Shown here one piece after another: positions 35,395-46,230 of a stretch of 64,000 nt of DNA. Every line of letters begins with the position of its first letter. Position 1 is the stretch's first letter. Location: positions 1 to 64,000 of the forward strand of contig JBNGIS010020409.1 of the NCBI GenBank assembly GCA_049999725.1, given 5' to 3'. The position numbers and the translations under genes are program-made. Source of the stretch: Haplomitrium mnioides. Its lineage: Eukaryota > Marchantiophyta > Haplomitriopsida > Calobryales. The notes beneath the pieces are model-generated. The model had not been told where the DNA came from, did no database searches, and saw only the letters and a list, made by a program, of their open reading frames with translations.

Positions 35395-36140
35395 AGATAT
35401 GCTCTAGAAGCATAGAAAGGCATTTGCTTTTGAGCCTCATTAAATTGGGTGTGTAAATCCAGATGTGGTCGCAACAATGATTATTTTTACGGTTCCACAT
35501 GCACCTTGGGACTTGAAGCCAATTCCAGTACCAAGAGCTCATCTATCAAAGCTCTTAGACCTCTTGAAGGAAAAAATACCGATGAAGATTTTGGAACCAT
35601 CTTTTGGTCCTTATTCTAGACGGTGGTTTACAGTGCCTAAGAAAAGTGAGGCACTGTGATTTATTCAAGATATGCAACCTATAAATCAAGTGACCATCCA
35701 AAATACAGAGGTGGGGCCTATTGTTGGAGAGTTTGTAGAGGCATTTGAAGGGAGAGCTATCTATTCTATGGGTGATCTCTACTCTAGTTATGACCAATTC
35801 CAGCTTGCTGAAGGGAGTAGGGATATAACAACTATGAGGACGCCATTGGGTTTACTTCGAATGTGTACTCTACCTCAAGGTGCTACAAATTCTGTGGCAC
35901 ACATGATGAATGTGATGAATAAAGTCTTGAGAGATTTTATCCCAAAAAAAACTATGCAATTTCTTGATGATATTCCAATTAAAGGATGCACAGAAGAAGA
36001 GAAAAACGAAGATATAGATGAAAGAGGGTGTCGACAATTTGTCATGGATCATATTTCCGATTGTGATCAGATTTTGACAGGGTTGGAAGAAGTACATTTA
36101 ACCTTATCAGGGGTAAAATCATCCTTTGGAGTTCGTTAGT
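35395..36140 (+). pseudogene. Element B reverse transcriptase
   Basis: Domains in order: KPIPVPRAHLSKLLDLLKEK, MKILEPSFGPYSRRWFTVPK, then after a stop near 35659 FIQDMQPINQVTI, IYSMGDLYSSYDQFQLAEGS with the first catalytic Asp, TPLGLLRMCTLPQGATNS, and MQFLDDIPIKGC with both catalytic Asp of the second block intact. The DIPIKG ending instead of the usual FxVY marks a lineage distinct from A, D and E. The connection follows, and RNase H starts directly after a stop at 36140. Confidence 0.88.
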
Positions 36141-36142
36141 TT

Positions 36143-36778
36143 GTGATTGTTGGGCACCTATGTGGCTGGTTTGGTCGAAAATGTGATCAAAAGAAGATGG
36201 ATGCCATTCAGCGACTAAAGGATACATGTAGCTCAGCAACAGAGGTGCACAGATTTCTAAGAGCATGTGTCTTCTATTATGTGTGGATCCCTCATTTTGC
36301 ACATGTGGCAGATCCTTTGTACAATTTGTTGCGCAAAGGAAAAGAGTTTCGGTGGGAAGATATCCATACTACAGTAGTGCAAAAGCTGAAGAAATCATTA
36401 TCTTCTCAGCTTGTTCTTCGAAGGGTGAGCTATGAAAATGAGAAGCTAGTGATCTTGATTGTAGATGCCAGTCCTATTGCTATAGGTTGGGCCATTGGGC
36501 AAAATGATGAGGAAGGAAATCGGTTTGCAATTCGGTTTGGAGCAAAAATGTTGGGCAAACAACAAAGAAGCTATCCACAGGTGAAAAGAGAGTTATGGGG
36601 GGTGGTTGCAGCCATAAAAGCTGAGAAAGAATACCTAATTGGAGCACCACTGATTGTGGAAACAGATTGCTTACCTTTGTTGGGGATGATTACCAACTTC
36701 AACAAGCCTGACATTGCAATGTTTTTCTAGATTGCCTATATCAAGTAATTGAATCCAGAATTCAAACACATAGCAGGG
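36143..36778 (+). pseudogene. Element B RNase H
   Basis: After the RT connection (AIQRLKDTCSSATEVHRFLR, FAHVADPLYNLL), the RNase H domain shows VILIVDASPIAIGWAIGQ (Asp), RSYPQVKRELWGVVAAIKAE (Glu) and PLIVETDCLPLLGMI (Asp), so the catalytic residues are kept. After stops at about 36728 and 36746 it ends in NPEFKHIAG, where the sequence breaks off into insertion C. Confidence 0.88.
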
Positions 36779-38439
36779 TGTCACTCCCCTGTTTTGGGTC
36801 TTAACCTTTTCAGGCCCTGTTTCGAGGCAGAGGAGGACGTGTTTACGGGCTTTCAGGTTCTTTTCTGAGATGGCCCCTTGCCAATTACCACTTTAAGACC
36901 TTAAGGACTCTTCCTCTTCTTACATGCCTTTTATGCACCTCTCATTCCTCTTCTTCTTCTACTCAAGTTAGTCATTCAACCATCCCCAGGCTCATATCCA
37001 TTACCCCCCAGCAGATTCGTGTGTAATTCCTGCACTTTATTCCAAGGGTCCAATAACTCAGACCCTGCCACCTTATTTGTGCTTGGGGCAGAATGGGTGC
37101 TGTGATCTGCACCAATGTTCAATACATAGTTCTGGACTCCCCCTTTCAGGGTTGTTACAGGATTGACACCACTATTCCATAGTTATCCTAAGCATGCACT
37201 AAATCCTAACTATGCCAACAAGATCAAGAACAGAGAGCATTCACCCCCATGATACCAAACTTGTGTCAAGGGATTGGACTCCCCCTTCAAATGTGTTCCT
37301 AGGGTTTGCTCAACTGAACTGATGTCCACTAATCTAACAATCCAAGAGGACACACATGCAGAAGGAAAATCTAACTACACATATATGGACAAACACATTT
37401 ATACAATATACAAGAGAAAACAGAGTCCTTGAAGGCCCTCTGGAATTCTAACTATTTATACTTCCCTTATGAGTCCCGCTGCCTTACAACTGCAACCCAG
37501 CAACCCACACACCCCCCTCTCCAGATAGTTTTTTAACTTCCCTCGCGAGAAGCCCTGCTTTTACTTCCTCATGCTAGGAAGAGAGTTTCTTTTACTTCCA
37601 CCTCTGGAAGACAACTTTACCAGCTGTTGGTAGCCCACTCCACCCTCGACCCTCAACGACTCATCCCGCGCAGTGCGCAGGCACTAGCACAGCCCTCCCC
37701 CCCCTCTCAGCTCTACTTGAAGATTACACACCAGAGCGTCCTCCGAATGCTCTGGGCTGATGCACTTGCACAAGGACTTGCCGAGACGACTCCAAGCTCC
37801 TCACTTGGTAGCCCCTCCTTAGTTCTCGGCAGACCAAGAATTCCTTCGATTCACGTTTCGGTTCACCTCCGCTCTGGTCCACCGGCAAGGACGAGTTCAC
37901 TTGGATCGCCCGAGCACTCTGCAATTCTCGGCGCCCCTCCAGTCCACCTCCGAGTCCCCTTGGCCCCCTGGAGCTAGTACACCCGCTTCACGTGAATCCT
38001 CACTGAACTCTCCACCCCTGCCTTACCATGCGCAAATCACTTGTCTTGCGGTCGCTGTCGCTTCCTGCAATCGCCCGTGCATCAACCAGGAAGAATTCGA
38101 TGATCGCCAAGGTATACTCCCCTCGCCCGCAGAACTCGCGATCCCAATCCCATGAAAGGTCGTTAATCTCGTTAGCTCCTTGGAGTTGGGAGGTGACGAC
38201 GCGTGGCGCTTGTCAGTAAATCCCATTGCAACGGGCAAGTAACGCGCACTGCGTGTCTTGCAGTTGATCGAAGGAAACACAAGGTCAACGGTAACTTGAC
38301 CAAAGAGCTCCGAGGAATCTTGCGGGGAGAGATTCCGTAGATTCCCGCAGAACCAGGTCCGAAGAGGCCGTCGGAACCGAGTTCCACAGTGCCCCACGGA
38401 ACCGACTCCAAGGAATCTCCTTAGATCTCCCCGTAGATG

Positions 38440-38610
38440 CTTCTTTCCTCTCCTCGCGCCACGTTGCCCGTTGCACCGCCGTCCGACGCCGCCCCGCGAG
38501 GGGGTAGGCTGACCGCCGCGCTAACCTCTCCTCCGTCGTTGACCCGCACATTTCCCGAGGTCAGGTGAACTCCTCTCCTAGCGCCGCGTGTCCCGTGAGA
38601 TGCCTCGGGG
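38440..38610. repeat. GC-rich repeat flanking assembly gap (left)
   Basis: CGCCCCGCGAGGGGGTAGGC at 38490 recurs as CGCCCCGCAAAGGGGTAGGC at 39011, with similar following sequence (GACC, then TTGACC 20-30 bases later). A tandem GC-rich unit therefore probably spans the gap. Confidence 0.65.
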
Positions 38611-39010
38611 NNNNNNNNNNNNNNNNNNNNNNNNNNNNNNNNNNNNNNNNNNNNNNNNNNNNNNNNNNNNNNNNNNNNNNNNNNNNNNNNNNNNNNNNNN
38701 NNNNNNNNNNNNNNNNNNNNNNNNNNNNNNNNNNNNNNNNNNNNNNNNNNNNNNNNNNNNNNNNNNNNNNNNNNNNNNNNNNNNNNNNNNNNNNNNNNNN
38801 NNNNNNNNNNNNNNNNNNNNNNNNNNNNNNNNNNNNNNNNNNNNNNNNNNNNNNNNNNNNNNNNNNNNNNNNNNNNNNNNNNNNNNNNNNNNNNNNNNNN
38901 NNNNNNNNNNNNNNNNNNNNNNNNNNNNNNNNNNNNNNNNNNNNNNNNNNNNNNNNNNNNNNNNNNNNNNNNNNNNNNNNNNNNNNNNNNNNNNNNNNNN
39001 NNNNNNNNNN
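38611..39010. other. Assembly gap (400 N)
   Basis: Exactly 400 undetermined bases, so the true length is probably unknown. It lies within GC-rich repeats of insertion C. Confidence 0.99.
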
Positions 39011-39464
39011 CGCCCCGCAAAGGGGTAGGCAGACCATCGCACGGACCCTTCTTCCGAGGTTGACCATCGGAAACCCATCCCGGCTTCTCAACGCGCCACG
39101 TTTCCGAAGCTCCCAGCGGACTCCCTGCGCTTGCTACGTCATCCGTAGAACCACCGCGGACTTCCCCTGCTCGCCAAATAAGAACAGTGTCGATGTCACC
39201 GTTTCAACGTACTTTCCAACTAAGAACTACTCGCGCTTGAGGCTAGCTTCGTTAACATTTTGGAAATCTCGCTATAAGAACTACTATGCCCTTTCGGACC
39301 GTTCGCCTCTTTCGAACTTTCTGCCGCACCTCGTCAAACTTTTACCTTTTTGGATGTTGAAGTGGCGAAATGTCACCCTTTCGGCGCCGATAGCTCCTCC
39401 GTCAGTCGCACCGGCGTTAGCTTTGTTTTTCGGCCGCTCTCATCTTGCTCGCCGATTCGTCGAC

Positions 39465-39820
39465 ATATCGTGATTTCGCCGTGCCTTTTGTTTCCCCCCA
39501 CCGAATAAGCACCATATCGCCCTTCTAGCTCAGCCTTCTTCCCGTTGGACGGTTTGTGCTAGGTCACCGCTTCGCCACTGATGCGCGTCATTTAGGGCGG
39601 TTCGTCGACAGGTCGCCTTTTTGCCTTCACTAGCTCTTATTCAGTCAGATCAAGGATCCGTCCCCATTTCGGCTCTTCTTTGTCTTTCCTTTTTGGCGAA
39701 TCTGCGCTAGGTCGACCTTTCGGCTTCTGCGCTATTTCTCCTCTCATATCTTCGATATGTCGCCCTTCCGGCACTCTCCCGATTTCCTTCGACTAGGCCC
39801 ACGATAAGTCGCTGTTTCGG
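39465..39820. repeat. Degenerate tandem repeat of about 48 bases in insertion C
   Basis: A motif like [A/G]TCGCCCTTTCGGC returns at about 39465, 39512, 39560, 39608, 39710, 39756 and 39808, mostly 46-52 bases apart with one double step. Units are diverged. It could be a U3 enhancer-type array. Confidence 0.6.
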
Positions 39821-40215
39821 GCCCCTTTCCTTGCTCCCTTGTTGGGTTCCTGGCGGATCCCTCTTAACCAGGCTCCCCACGTCGTAAGACGGATCGGAAC
39901 CCCGCTAAGTGGGCTCTCCACTTAGGGAGGCGCCTTTCCGCAAACCTCGGACCTCCTGGTGCCGCCATGTTGTCCGTGAAATCCCGCGAAGGGCTCTAGA
40001 GACATCACGTTTTCGTGGAATCTCATGGGACCCTTCGGGGACTCCACTCTTCCGTCAGGACTTACTGACTCAGATGGAGCGTTTGATCGTCCTCTGTAGG
40101 GTTCGCTCCTGCTTTCAGGATCGAGGCGTCCCCCTTCCCTGGCCTTGCTCGCCCTCGTGAAGATCTCCCCTCCTCCTTACAGCTCCTGATGCTTGTTTCC
40201 CGATTTGTGGCTGCT

Positions 40216-40821
40216 GTAGGACAGATCTGCCTTTCTTTGGAGTGCCTTCGGGCTTCCAAAGATGGGTTACATCCAACGTATCCACTTGCTTTGCACTATA
40301 AGTGGGTAGTGGATCTTGTTGCTATGCTACCTGGGGTGTGGCAAATGAAGTATTTGGTCCTAGCAAAAGAAGATTTATCCAATCAAGTGGAGGGAAGAGC
40401 ATTGAGAACCAAGACAACAGAAAATATTTGTCAGTTTTTGCTAGAAGATGTGGTGTCAAGATATGGTTGTGTGGGAAAGATCACAACTCACAGAAGTGAG
40501 CTAAATACTCTTGAAGCTAGAGAATTCTTTGAAAGATGTGGGATCAAGCTTGCTCTCACTATAGCGTATAATCCTGAAGAGAATGCAAAGAGTGAGCGTG
40601 GGCATCCTCCTATTGTTAAGGTTCTTGTTAAAGCATGTAGAGGGAGAGCTGGTGAGTGGCCAAGGCTATTACCATTTGCATTATGGGCTGATAAGACTAC
40701 TCATAGCTCAGTGACTGGTTATATGCCAGTTGAGTTGATGCAAGGGCATAAACCTATCATGCTTATTGAGGAGACTATCTTGAGTTGGAGTGTCTTACCT
40801 TGGCAAGATCATACATCGTGA
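40216..40821 (+). pseudogene. Element B integrase core
   Basis: Coding resumes with KDGLHPTYPLALHYKWVVDL, holding the first catalytic Asp, then YLVLAKEDLSNQVEGRAL, RYGCVGKITTHRSELN, KLALTIAYNPEENAKSERGH (Glu) and GEWPRLLPFALWADKTTHSS. In the second block, where an Asp is expected before Arg-Gly or x-Gly, the sequence has His (THRS). The HHCC zinc-binding domain and tether are absent, since insertion C and RNase H directly precede the core. It could not have been active in this state. Confidence 0.85.
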
Positions 40822-40827
40822 GAGGAG

Positions 40828-41277
40828 TTGCTTACACTTCGGATTCAGCAACTAGAAATGAGGCATGAGGATATCCAGTTAGCAATGGAAAGGCTAAAGA
40901 GAGCAAGGCTGAAAAACAAAATCAGATTTGATCAAACACATAGATTGAGGCCACGTGATTTACAAGAGGGAGATTGGGTATTGGTTTATGACAACACCTT
41001 GGATGACCAGCATAGTACGGTGAGGAAGTTTTCTAGACGTTGGTTTGGACCTTATGTAGTGGTGATTGTGCATGACAATGCCATATATACCTTGAGAGAG
41101 TTGGATGGGACTTTGCTCAGAGTTCCAATTGGAGGAAAACAGGTGAAACTATTCAAGCAACGGGACCAAGAAAATGTTTTGGAGGATCTTGGAGCTGCCA
41201 TGCCAGTATTTGGAGAGGAAGATAATCCAGAAGGGCAAGAGGAGGACTTCACTTTAGAAGAAAGAGAAACTCTGTGA
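40828..41277 (+). pseudogene. Element B integrase C-terminal domain
   Basis: Follows the core after one stop. LRIQQLEMRHEDIQLAMERL is helical, then RFDQTHRLRPRDLQEGDWVL, YDNTLDDQHSTVRKFSRRWF and GPYVV form a GPY/F-type DNA-binding end, followed by LRELDGTLLRVPIGGK. A short acidic tail ends the frame at 41277. No chromodomain is visible. Confidence 0.85.
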
Positions 41278-41330
41278 TGTCGACCACAACGTTTACTTTC
41301 TTGGTGCCTACCAGAGGATGCACCAGTTCA

Positions 41331-41342
41331 GAGGGGGGTGGA
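41331..41342 (+). other. Polypurine tract of element B
   Basis: GAGGGGGGTGGA directly before the LTR start TGTCGTG. This is the plus-strand primer site. Confidence 0.8.
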
Positions 41343-43081
41343 TGTCGTGTTGTGGTTTGGCAAGTGTGTGAAAGGTAAAAAGAAGAAAGGAAAAACAAAT
41401 CACTTTTACCATGGATAAGTTTAGAGAAAAGTCAAGAAGAAGCGGCAAGATATCTATCGAGAAGCTTCTAGAAACACAAAAGTAGAGTCTGCCAATATTA
41501 CGTGGAAGATTCTCGAGATCCTGTAGGTAAGGACAAGACCATCCTATTGGTTGCTCATGGATTCTTTTGGATTATGCTCTAAGATATTTTGAAGATAATA
41601 GAGAAAGCAGTGGGTAAGAAAGGATCATCGAGAGGAACAACTAGCGAGGGACAGATATCGAAGAGGGAGTGGCCGCTCGAGGCATGGAAGTTCTACGGTG
41701 GAGTTTAAGGATCTTATTGGTGACAATCTTGGAAATGGACAGAGGATTATGTGTTGCTCCTAATTTTCCTCTTCCAAATCTATTCTTCATTGGAATGCGG
41801 ATAATTCCTCGAGACCACTTTTGACAGTGGATAACATATCACTTCGGTGATAATTTTCTAACTTCAATGATGAATTCACCAATTCTTGTATTGTTGCCAA
41901 TCATCATCTATGGAGAACGATGGGATCTTACCATCTACAATCTGACTTGATGTGGAGAGGTGTTTCTCAAATCGTTGTCGAAGAGTGTTTCAGTTTTTCG
42001 ATAAATGTTGAATAGTCGGAGCTGCAATTGGTGGAGCGTCGCCAAATGATCATCTAATTGAAGAGGACTCAAGTTTACCTTCTGTTTCTTTCATCTTTGT
42101 TTTCTGTCAACACAAATAGCCTATGTTTTATGGTTCGTATACCAAAAAAGTGATTTAACTTGAAGTTAGTAAAAACCTAAAAGAAGGAGAGGAGGCAATT
42201 TGTTTTCTGAAGTTTCAAGGAGTTTGCAAAGGAAGAAGAGTTTGTGCAAGGCAAGGATCAAAAGATCAAGAAGAGTGGCATCCTTTTGAAACATATTTCA
42301 AGTCATTCAGAGCTTTAAAAAAACACTTATGAGCGTTTGAAGGAGAAGGGGGCAAATTGAAGGGCAGATCGTCTTTCAAGCAATAGAATCAAGTGTACAA
42401 CAAATCTGGAGACAAACAAACTATCATTGGAAAGTTGACGACAAGGGCTACAATTTAAAGACAAGTTTTGATTCAATTGGAATTGGGTTTTTTAGTTACA
42501 ACAAGTTGAAGATTGAGTACTGATTGAAAGGTTGTTTCGAATTCACTCCTTATTCTTCTTTGAGTTGTGAATTCTTGCATTCTGTCAAGAGCAGAGTATC
42601 GGTTGAGAATTTGGGAACCTAAGGATGGTTGCATAGTTCAATTGTGTGTGAAGTTTCAAGGCTATTCTCTCTAAAGTGAAGAAGTTACTACCTAGGAAGT
42701 TTAGGGGTGTTATTTTGTTCGGTTTTTCTCAAACGACATTGAATCTTTGAGAGTAATAAGCAATTCACTCAAGATTTTGAGCTGAAAATTTTCCTACAGA
42801 TTTATCTTTTACCTTGGTTCTCATCCTGAGAGTTTCAGACCCTAGCAACAAGCAACCCATGCATTCTCCTTGAAAACACTCGAACAAAGAGTTGGATAAA
42901 ACTATTTTTTTCGGGTTTGTGATTGAACATTTATTGAATCCAAGAAAGGCATGAGAACCTAAATCTATGTCAAAGTTATTTATTCCAAACCACTGAACCA
43001 CAAAGCTTATGCCATTTGCATAACACTCTCTATAGCCATATACCTCGCATATTCCAAGAACAAGAAAACTGCCATGCAGCA
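41343..43081 (+). repeat. 3' LTR of element B
   Basis: Aligns with 30745-32487 over its whole length with scattered substitutions and small indels. After its end GCAGCA the A1 gag resumes at ACGTAAGAGCC. Confidence 0.92.
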
Positions 43082-44350
43082 ACGTAAGAGCCTCTATCAC
43101 GAGCTCGAGGAGGAAGACACGGGCTAAGTACGAATCAGAGGAGTCCTCGTTTGAGACAATTAGTGAAGAGGAGTAAAAAGAGAGTTTGGCCTCCACTTCG
43201 GAAAGTGATGAGGAATCAGACACCAACAGTTCCGATGAGGGTAGGTCGGCTAGAGGGAAGGAGAAACATAGAGAACAGAAGAGAGACTCTGCCGGAGATT
43301 GGAAGGATTAGCACACTCACCATCTAGAGGGCAAAAAGAAGCAGTTTGAAGAGAGTCTCCGAACAAGAACTCGAACTAGAACCCCTTAGGAGAGAAGGTG
43401 GGAAATTGAATGCGAAGGTAGAGGAGTTGAGTGTGAAGATAGAAGCTATCAATATGCTCCTCAGAGGAATATGCCGAAGAGCAAGCCAATGCCGACCAGG
43501 TGAGTCGGGCTCTGGTGTGTGAAGTGCAAAGAGCATGGCCACTCTCCTCAAGAGTGCCCCGTAGAGGCTCATGCCCTCCACTACGTAAGAGAAGAGCCCC
43601 TAGAGTACATGCATGAGGAAGTTGAGTATGCGCTCGAAGAGGCCCCGAAGACACTATACTAGGTCAGCAGTGGACCTCGTACGATGTTGAGCAGGCCTGC
43701 CAGAGCAAGGGTAGGGCAACTTAGCGGTTGGTAGGCCTCCCTGAACGACCATCATGATATGCTGGAATTGTGGTCAACCGGGTCACATATCCCTGAATTG
43801 CCTAGAGCCATGAAAGTAGAACAATGGGGCACCATATGCGCTCTGTTTCCAATGCAAATTGGAGGGGCATGTAGCAATGAATTGCCCACTCAATAGGAGA
43901 CCATAGTTGGGCCCAAATCCATGGGCGAACCCCCCACCACCTCCATCGGTGGTGAATATAATAACACTGGACTGGGAGCCAGATGTAAGGGGCAAACCAA
44001 AGGAGGAAGAAGCCGAGTTGCTAGGTTGGGACCCACCTTCACTCGAGGACTGCTATCGGGTGATGACACGAGCAGAAGCCCGAAATTGAAAAAAGGAAAA
44101 ACATAGGAAGGGGCACGAAGTTGGGAAGGCAATGGATTCCGAGTCACCATCGGATAGCAATTCAGATTACCTGAGGGACAACCCCAAATGGTTCCACCCG
44201 AGGCAACAATAGGAGGTAAGAAGACGAGTGGAGGCCATGGACGTAGTAGAGGAGAGGAATGCAGCCTGAGAAACTTTGAAGGAAGTTCAGAGGCAGCAGG
44301 CCTCGGAAGAACCTCAAAAAGGGCAAGGAAGTGGTGGTGGTTTTGACTGA
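43082..44350 (+). pseudogene. A1 gag, 3' part with three zinc knuckles
   Basis: Continues gag after B. A very acidic Ser/Glu stretch (43110-43260) is followed by Arg/Lys-rich sequence. Three knuckles follow: CVKCKEHGHSPQEC (about 43520), CWNCGQPGHISLNC (about 43765) and CFQCKLEGHVAMNC (about 43845), all with Cys-Cys-His-Cys. Next comes a Pro run and TLDWEPDVRGKPKEEEAEL. Stops and frame changes are frequent. A2 has the same order at 61770-62790, but its second knuckle lost the last Cys. Confidence 0.88.
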
Positions 44351-45180
44351 AGTGGTGAGGCTATTCCCAATAACATTCAAGCGGATGTCCAAGATTGCCC
44401 AGTCACGGCATTCGTGGGACAGCTAATCAAGGACAGTCTACTATATAGAAGACAATTGAGGGAACTATTGATGGGACCAAAGAGGCGGAGGTGCCTACCC
44501 CGAATGGGCACCACAGCTGATCTGAGTCTGGTCTATGAGGACAAGGGTGCCTTAGAAATTGATATTCAGATCGCGGGTTGTACACTCTCACTGGTACTAG
44601 TAGATGGAGGAGTAGGGGTCAATATCATGATTGAAGAGATCACAAATAGGTAGAAATTCAAGGAATTTCAACCCACTGCTCGAATCATGAGAGTGGCTCA
44701 TGGATCGTGGGTGAAGCCACTGGGAGCTCTATTGCAAGTACCCACCATCATCAGAGGTGTGGAATTTCGATTGAGTTATCTGATGATGCAGCTGGCGTGG
44801 CCTTCTCCTTACCCGGTTCTGATTGGAAAACCGTGGTTGTACGTTGCCCGAGTCTTGCACAATTGGAGAAACTCTACTATGAGATTCGGGCCGAAAAGGA
44901 CAATGGTCCATTATGGGGCAGTACCCTACGAGGGGGAGACTTAGCCGTGGGTGGAATATGACAGCGAATGGTCAGAAGGCAAGGCTGAGATGAAATGCCA
45001 CTACTGGATTCAGTTGCACAACGAGGCACCGGAAGAAAGTCTGGAGGGGGAAGCCGAGATGGAGATTGGTCAAATAGACCTTATGGAGCGCACGGTTGAA
45101 GAACTTCATTCAAAAGACATAATCGGCCATCAGAGGAAAAGGAGAAGGTGGATACCAAGTTAGAAGGGGAGTCGACACTC
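44351..45180 (+). pseudogene. A1 protease
   Basis: The frame from 44414 contains IQIAGCTLSLVLVDGGVGVN, an Asp-Gly-Gly protease site used by several plant gypsy lineages, then VAHGSWVKPLGALLQV and, in overlapping frames, a PVLIGKPWLY block typical of the domain end. A stop at 44651 interrupts it. The acidic linker towards RT lies at 44951-45163. Confidence 0.8.
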
Positions 45181-46230
45181 CGCCACAAGGACAGAAGTGG
45201 CACGAAACTAGCCTTGAGAGGAATGCGTTTGGAAACCCTAGAGGGAGATGAGACGATTAGAAGAAATGAAGTAGGGATAGTGAGAGAAGCGCAACATAAG
45301 GAGGTTCTCGTGCCGGAGGGTCGAAAATTCCGTGTGGGAGTTGAGTTTCCAGTGGCCAAAGAGAGAGCCTTGGTTCAGACCCTCACAAACTTCAGCGATA
45401 GGTTTGCTTGGAGCTATGAAGATCTGAAGGGAGTGCCAAGAGAATTCGGAGAGCATCGCATCGACCTGGAACTAGCAGCGGTATCAGTAAGACAACGTTA
45501 GTATCGGATGATCCTAGATTCTCTTGCTAGTAAAAGCGGAGATTGACAAACTGCTGGAGGCTGGGTTTATCTACCTTGTTCTGAATAGCGAGTGGGTGTC
45601 ACCGCTAGTAGTAGTGCCGAAGAAAGTTGGGCTGGACAAAAACCAAAAGATTCGGGTCTGCCAAGATTACCGAAAGTTGAATGAGGCAACTAAGAAGGAT
45701 CATATCCTATTGCCATTTACCAATGGATGTTAGACCTTGTAGTCAAGCAAGAGATGTATAACTTTATGGATGACTACTTAGGATGCAACCAGATCTAGAT
45801 CCAAGAGGAGGATCAGCTGAGAATGTCTTTCACCACTGAGTGGGGAGTGTTCACCTTTCGAAGAATGCACTTTGGGCTCTGTATGTGCCTAGAACATTCC
45901 AAAAGATGATGATGAATATCTTCCACAATTACTTGAGGAAATTCTTAGAGATTTTCTGATGATTTTGTAATATACGAGAAGGCATGTGACTATGAGCGAG
46001 ATGTGAGGCTCACATTCCAGCATTGTCGGGAGACAGGATTGCGGTTGCATCCAGGGAGGTGCTTCTTCGGAGTCAAGGAATGAGTACTTCTCGATCACAA
46101 GATATCTAGCCAAGGAATTGAAGCAGACCAAGAGAAGGTCGGCGTCTAGATGAAGGTGTTCTTTTCCATAAATTTAAAGAAGGTACGAGGTCTCTTGGGT
46201 TGCGTGGGTTATAATCAAAGATTTATCGGC
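45181..46230 (+). pseudogene. A1 reverse transcriptase
   Basis: Starts with LVPEGRKFRVGVEFP, FSDRFAWSYEDLKGVPREFG and KAEIDKLLEAGFIY, then VVVPKKVG and KIRVCQDYRKLNEATKKDH. The palm is broken by stops after 45731. The second catalytic block is readable as FSDDFVIYE near 45957, with both Asp present, and the connection block GYNQRF lies near 46210. It corresponds to D RT at 4346-5392. Confidence 0.87.

Larger units (their letters stand above)
36779..40215. mobile_element. Insertion C: GC-rich LTR-like sequence inside element B
   Basis: Starts TGTCACTCCCCTG directly after the RNase H end and ends near CTGTAGGACA before integrase coding resumes. It is far richer in G and C than its host B. The part at 37500-38000 matches, in reverse complement, the 3' half of A-family LTRs, so it is probably a minus-strand solo LTR or truncated element of a related family. 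It contains a 400-base gap, GC-rich repeats at the gap edges, and degenerate tandem repeats of about 48 bases near 39465-39820. The right border is approximate and no target duplication was found. Confidence 0.65.
30745..43081 (+). mobile_element. Element B: divergent Ty3/gypsy retrotransposon nested in A1 gag
   Basis: LTRs at 30745-32487 and 41343-43081 start TGTCGTGTTG and end GCA[A/G]CA. About 13 differences occur in the first 290 bases, clearly fewer than between the A1 LTRs. Inside are gag, protease, RT, RNase H and integrase in gypsy order. The protein set differs strongly from A, D and E: the protease has an IDHxSEINL-type site, the RT catalytic block is FLDDIPIKG, and integrase carries WVVDLVAM and YGCVGKI blocks. 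It is split by insertion C after RNase H. Insertion into A1 gag is proved by matching A2. Confidence 0.92.

Noticed and set aside
38421-39473. Long open frames in several directions across 38611-39010
   Set aside because: They are open only because 400 undetermined bases carry no stops. The flanking residues are GC-rich repeat translation with no domain.
44162-45456. Minus-strand open frames opposite A1 protease and RT
   Set aside because: Antisense shadows of the plus-strand polyprotein, which carries recognisable domains.
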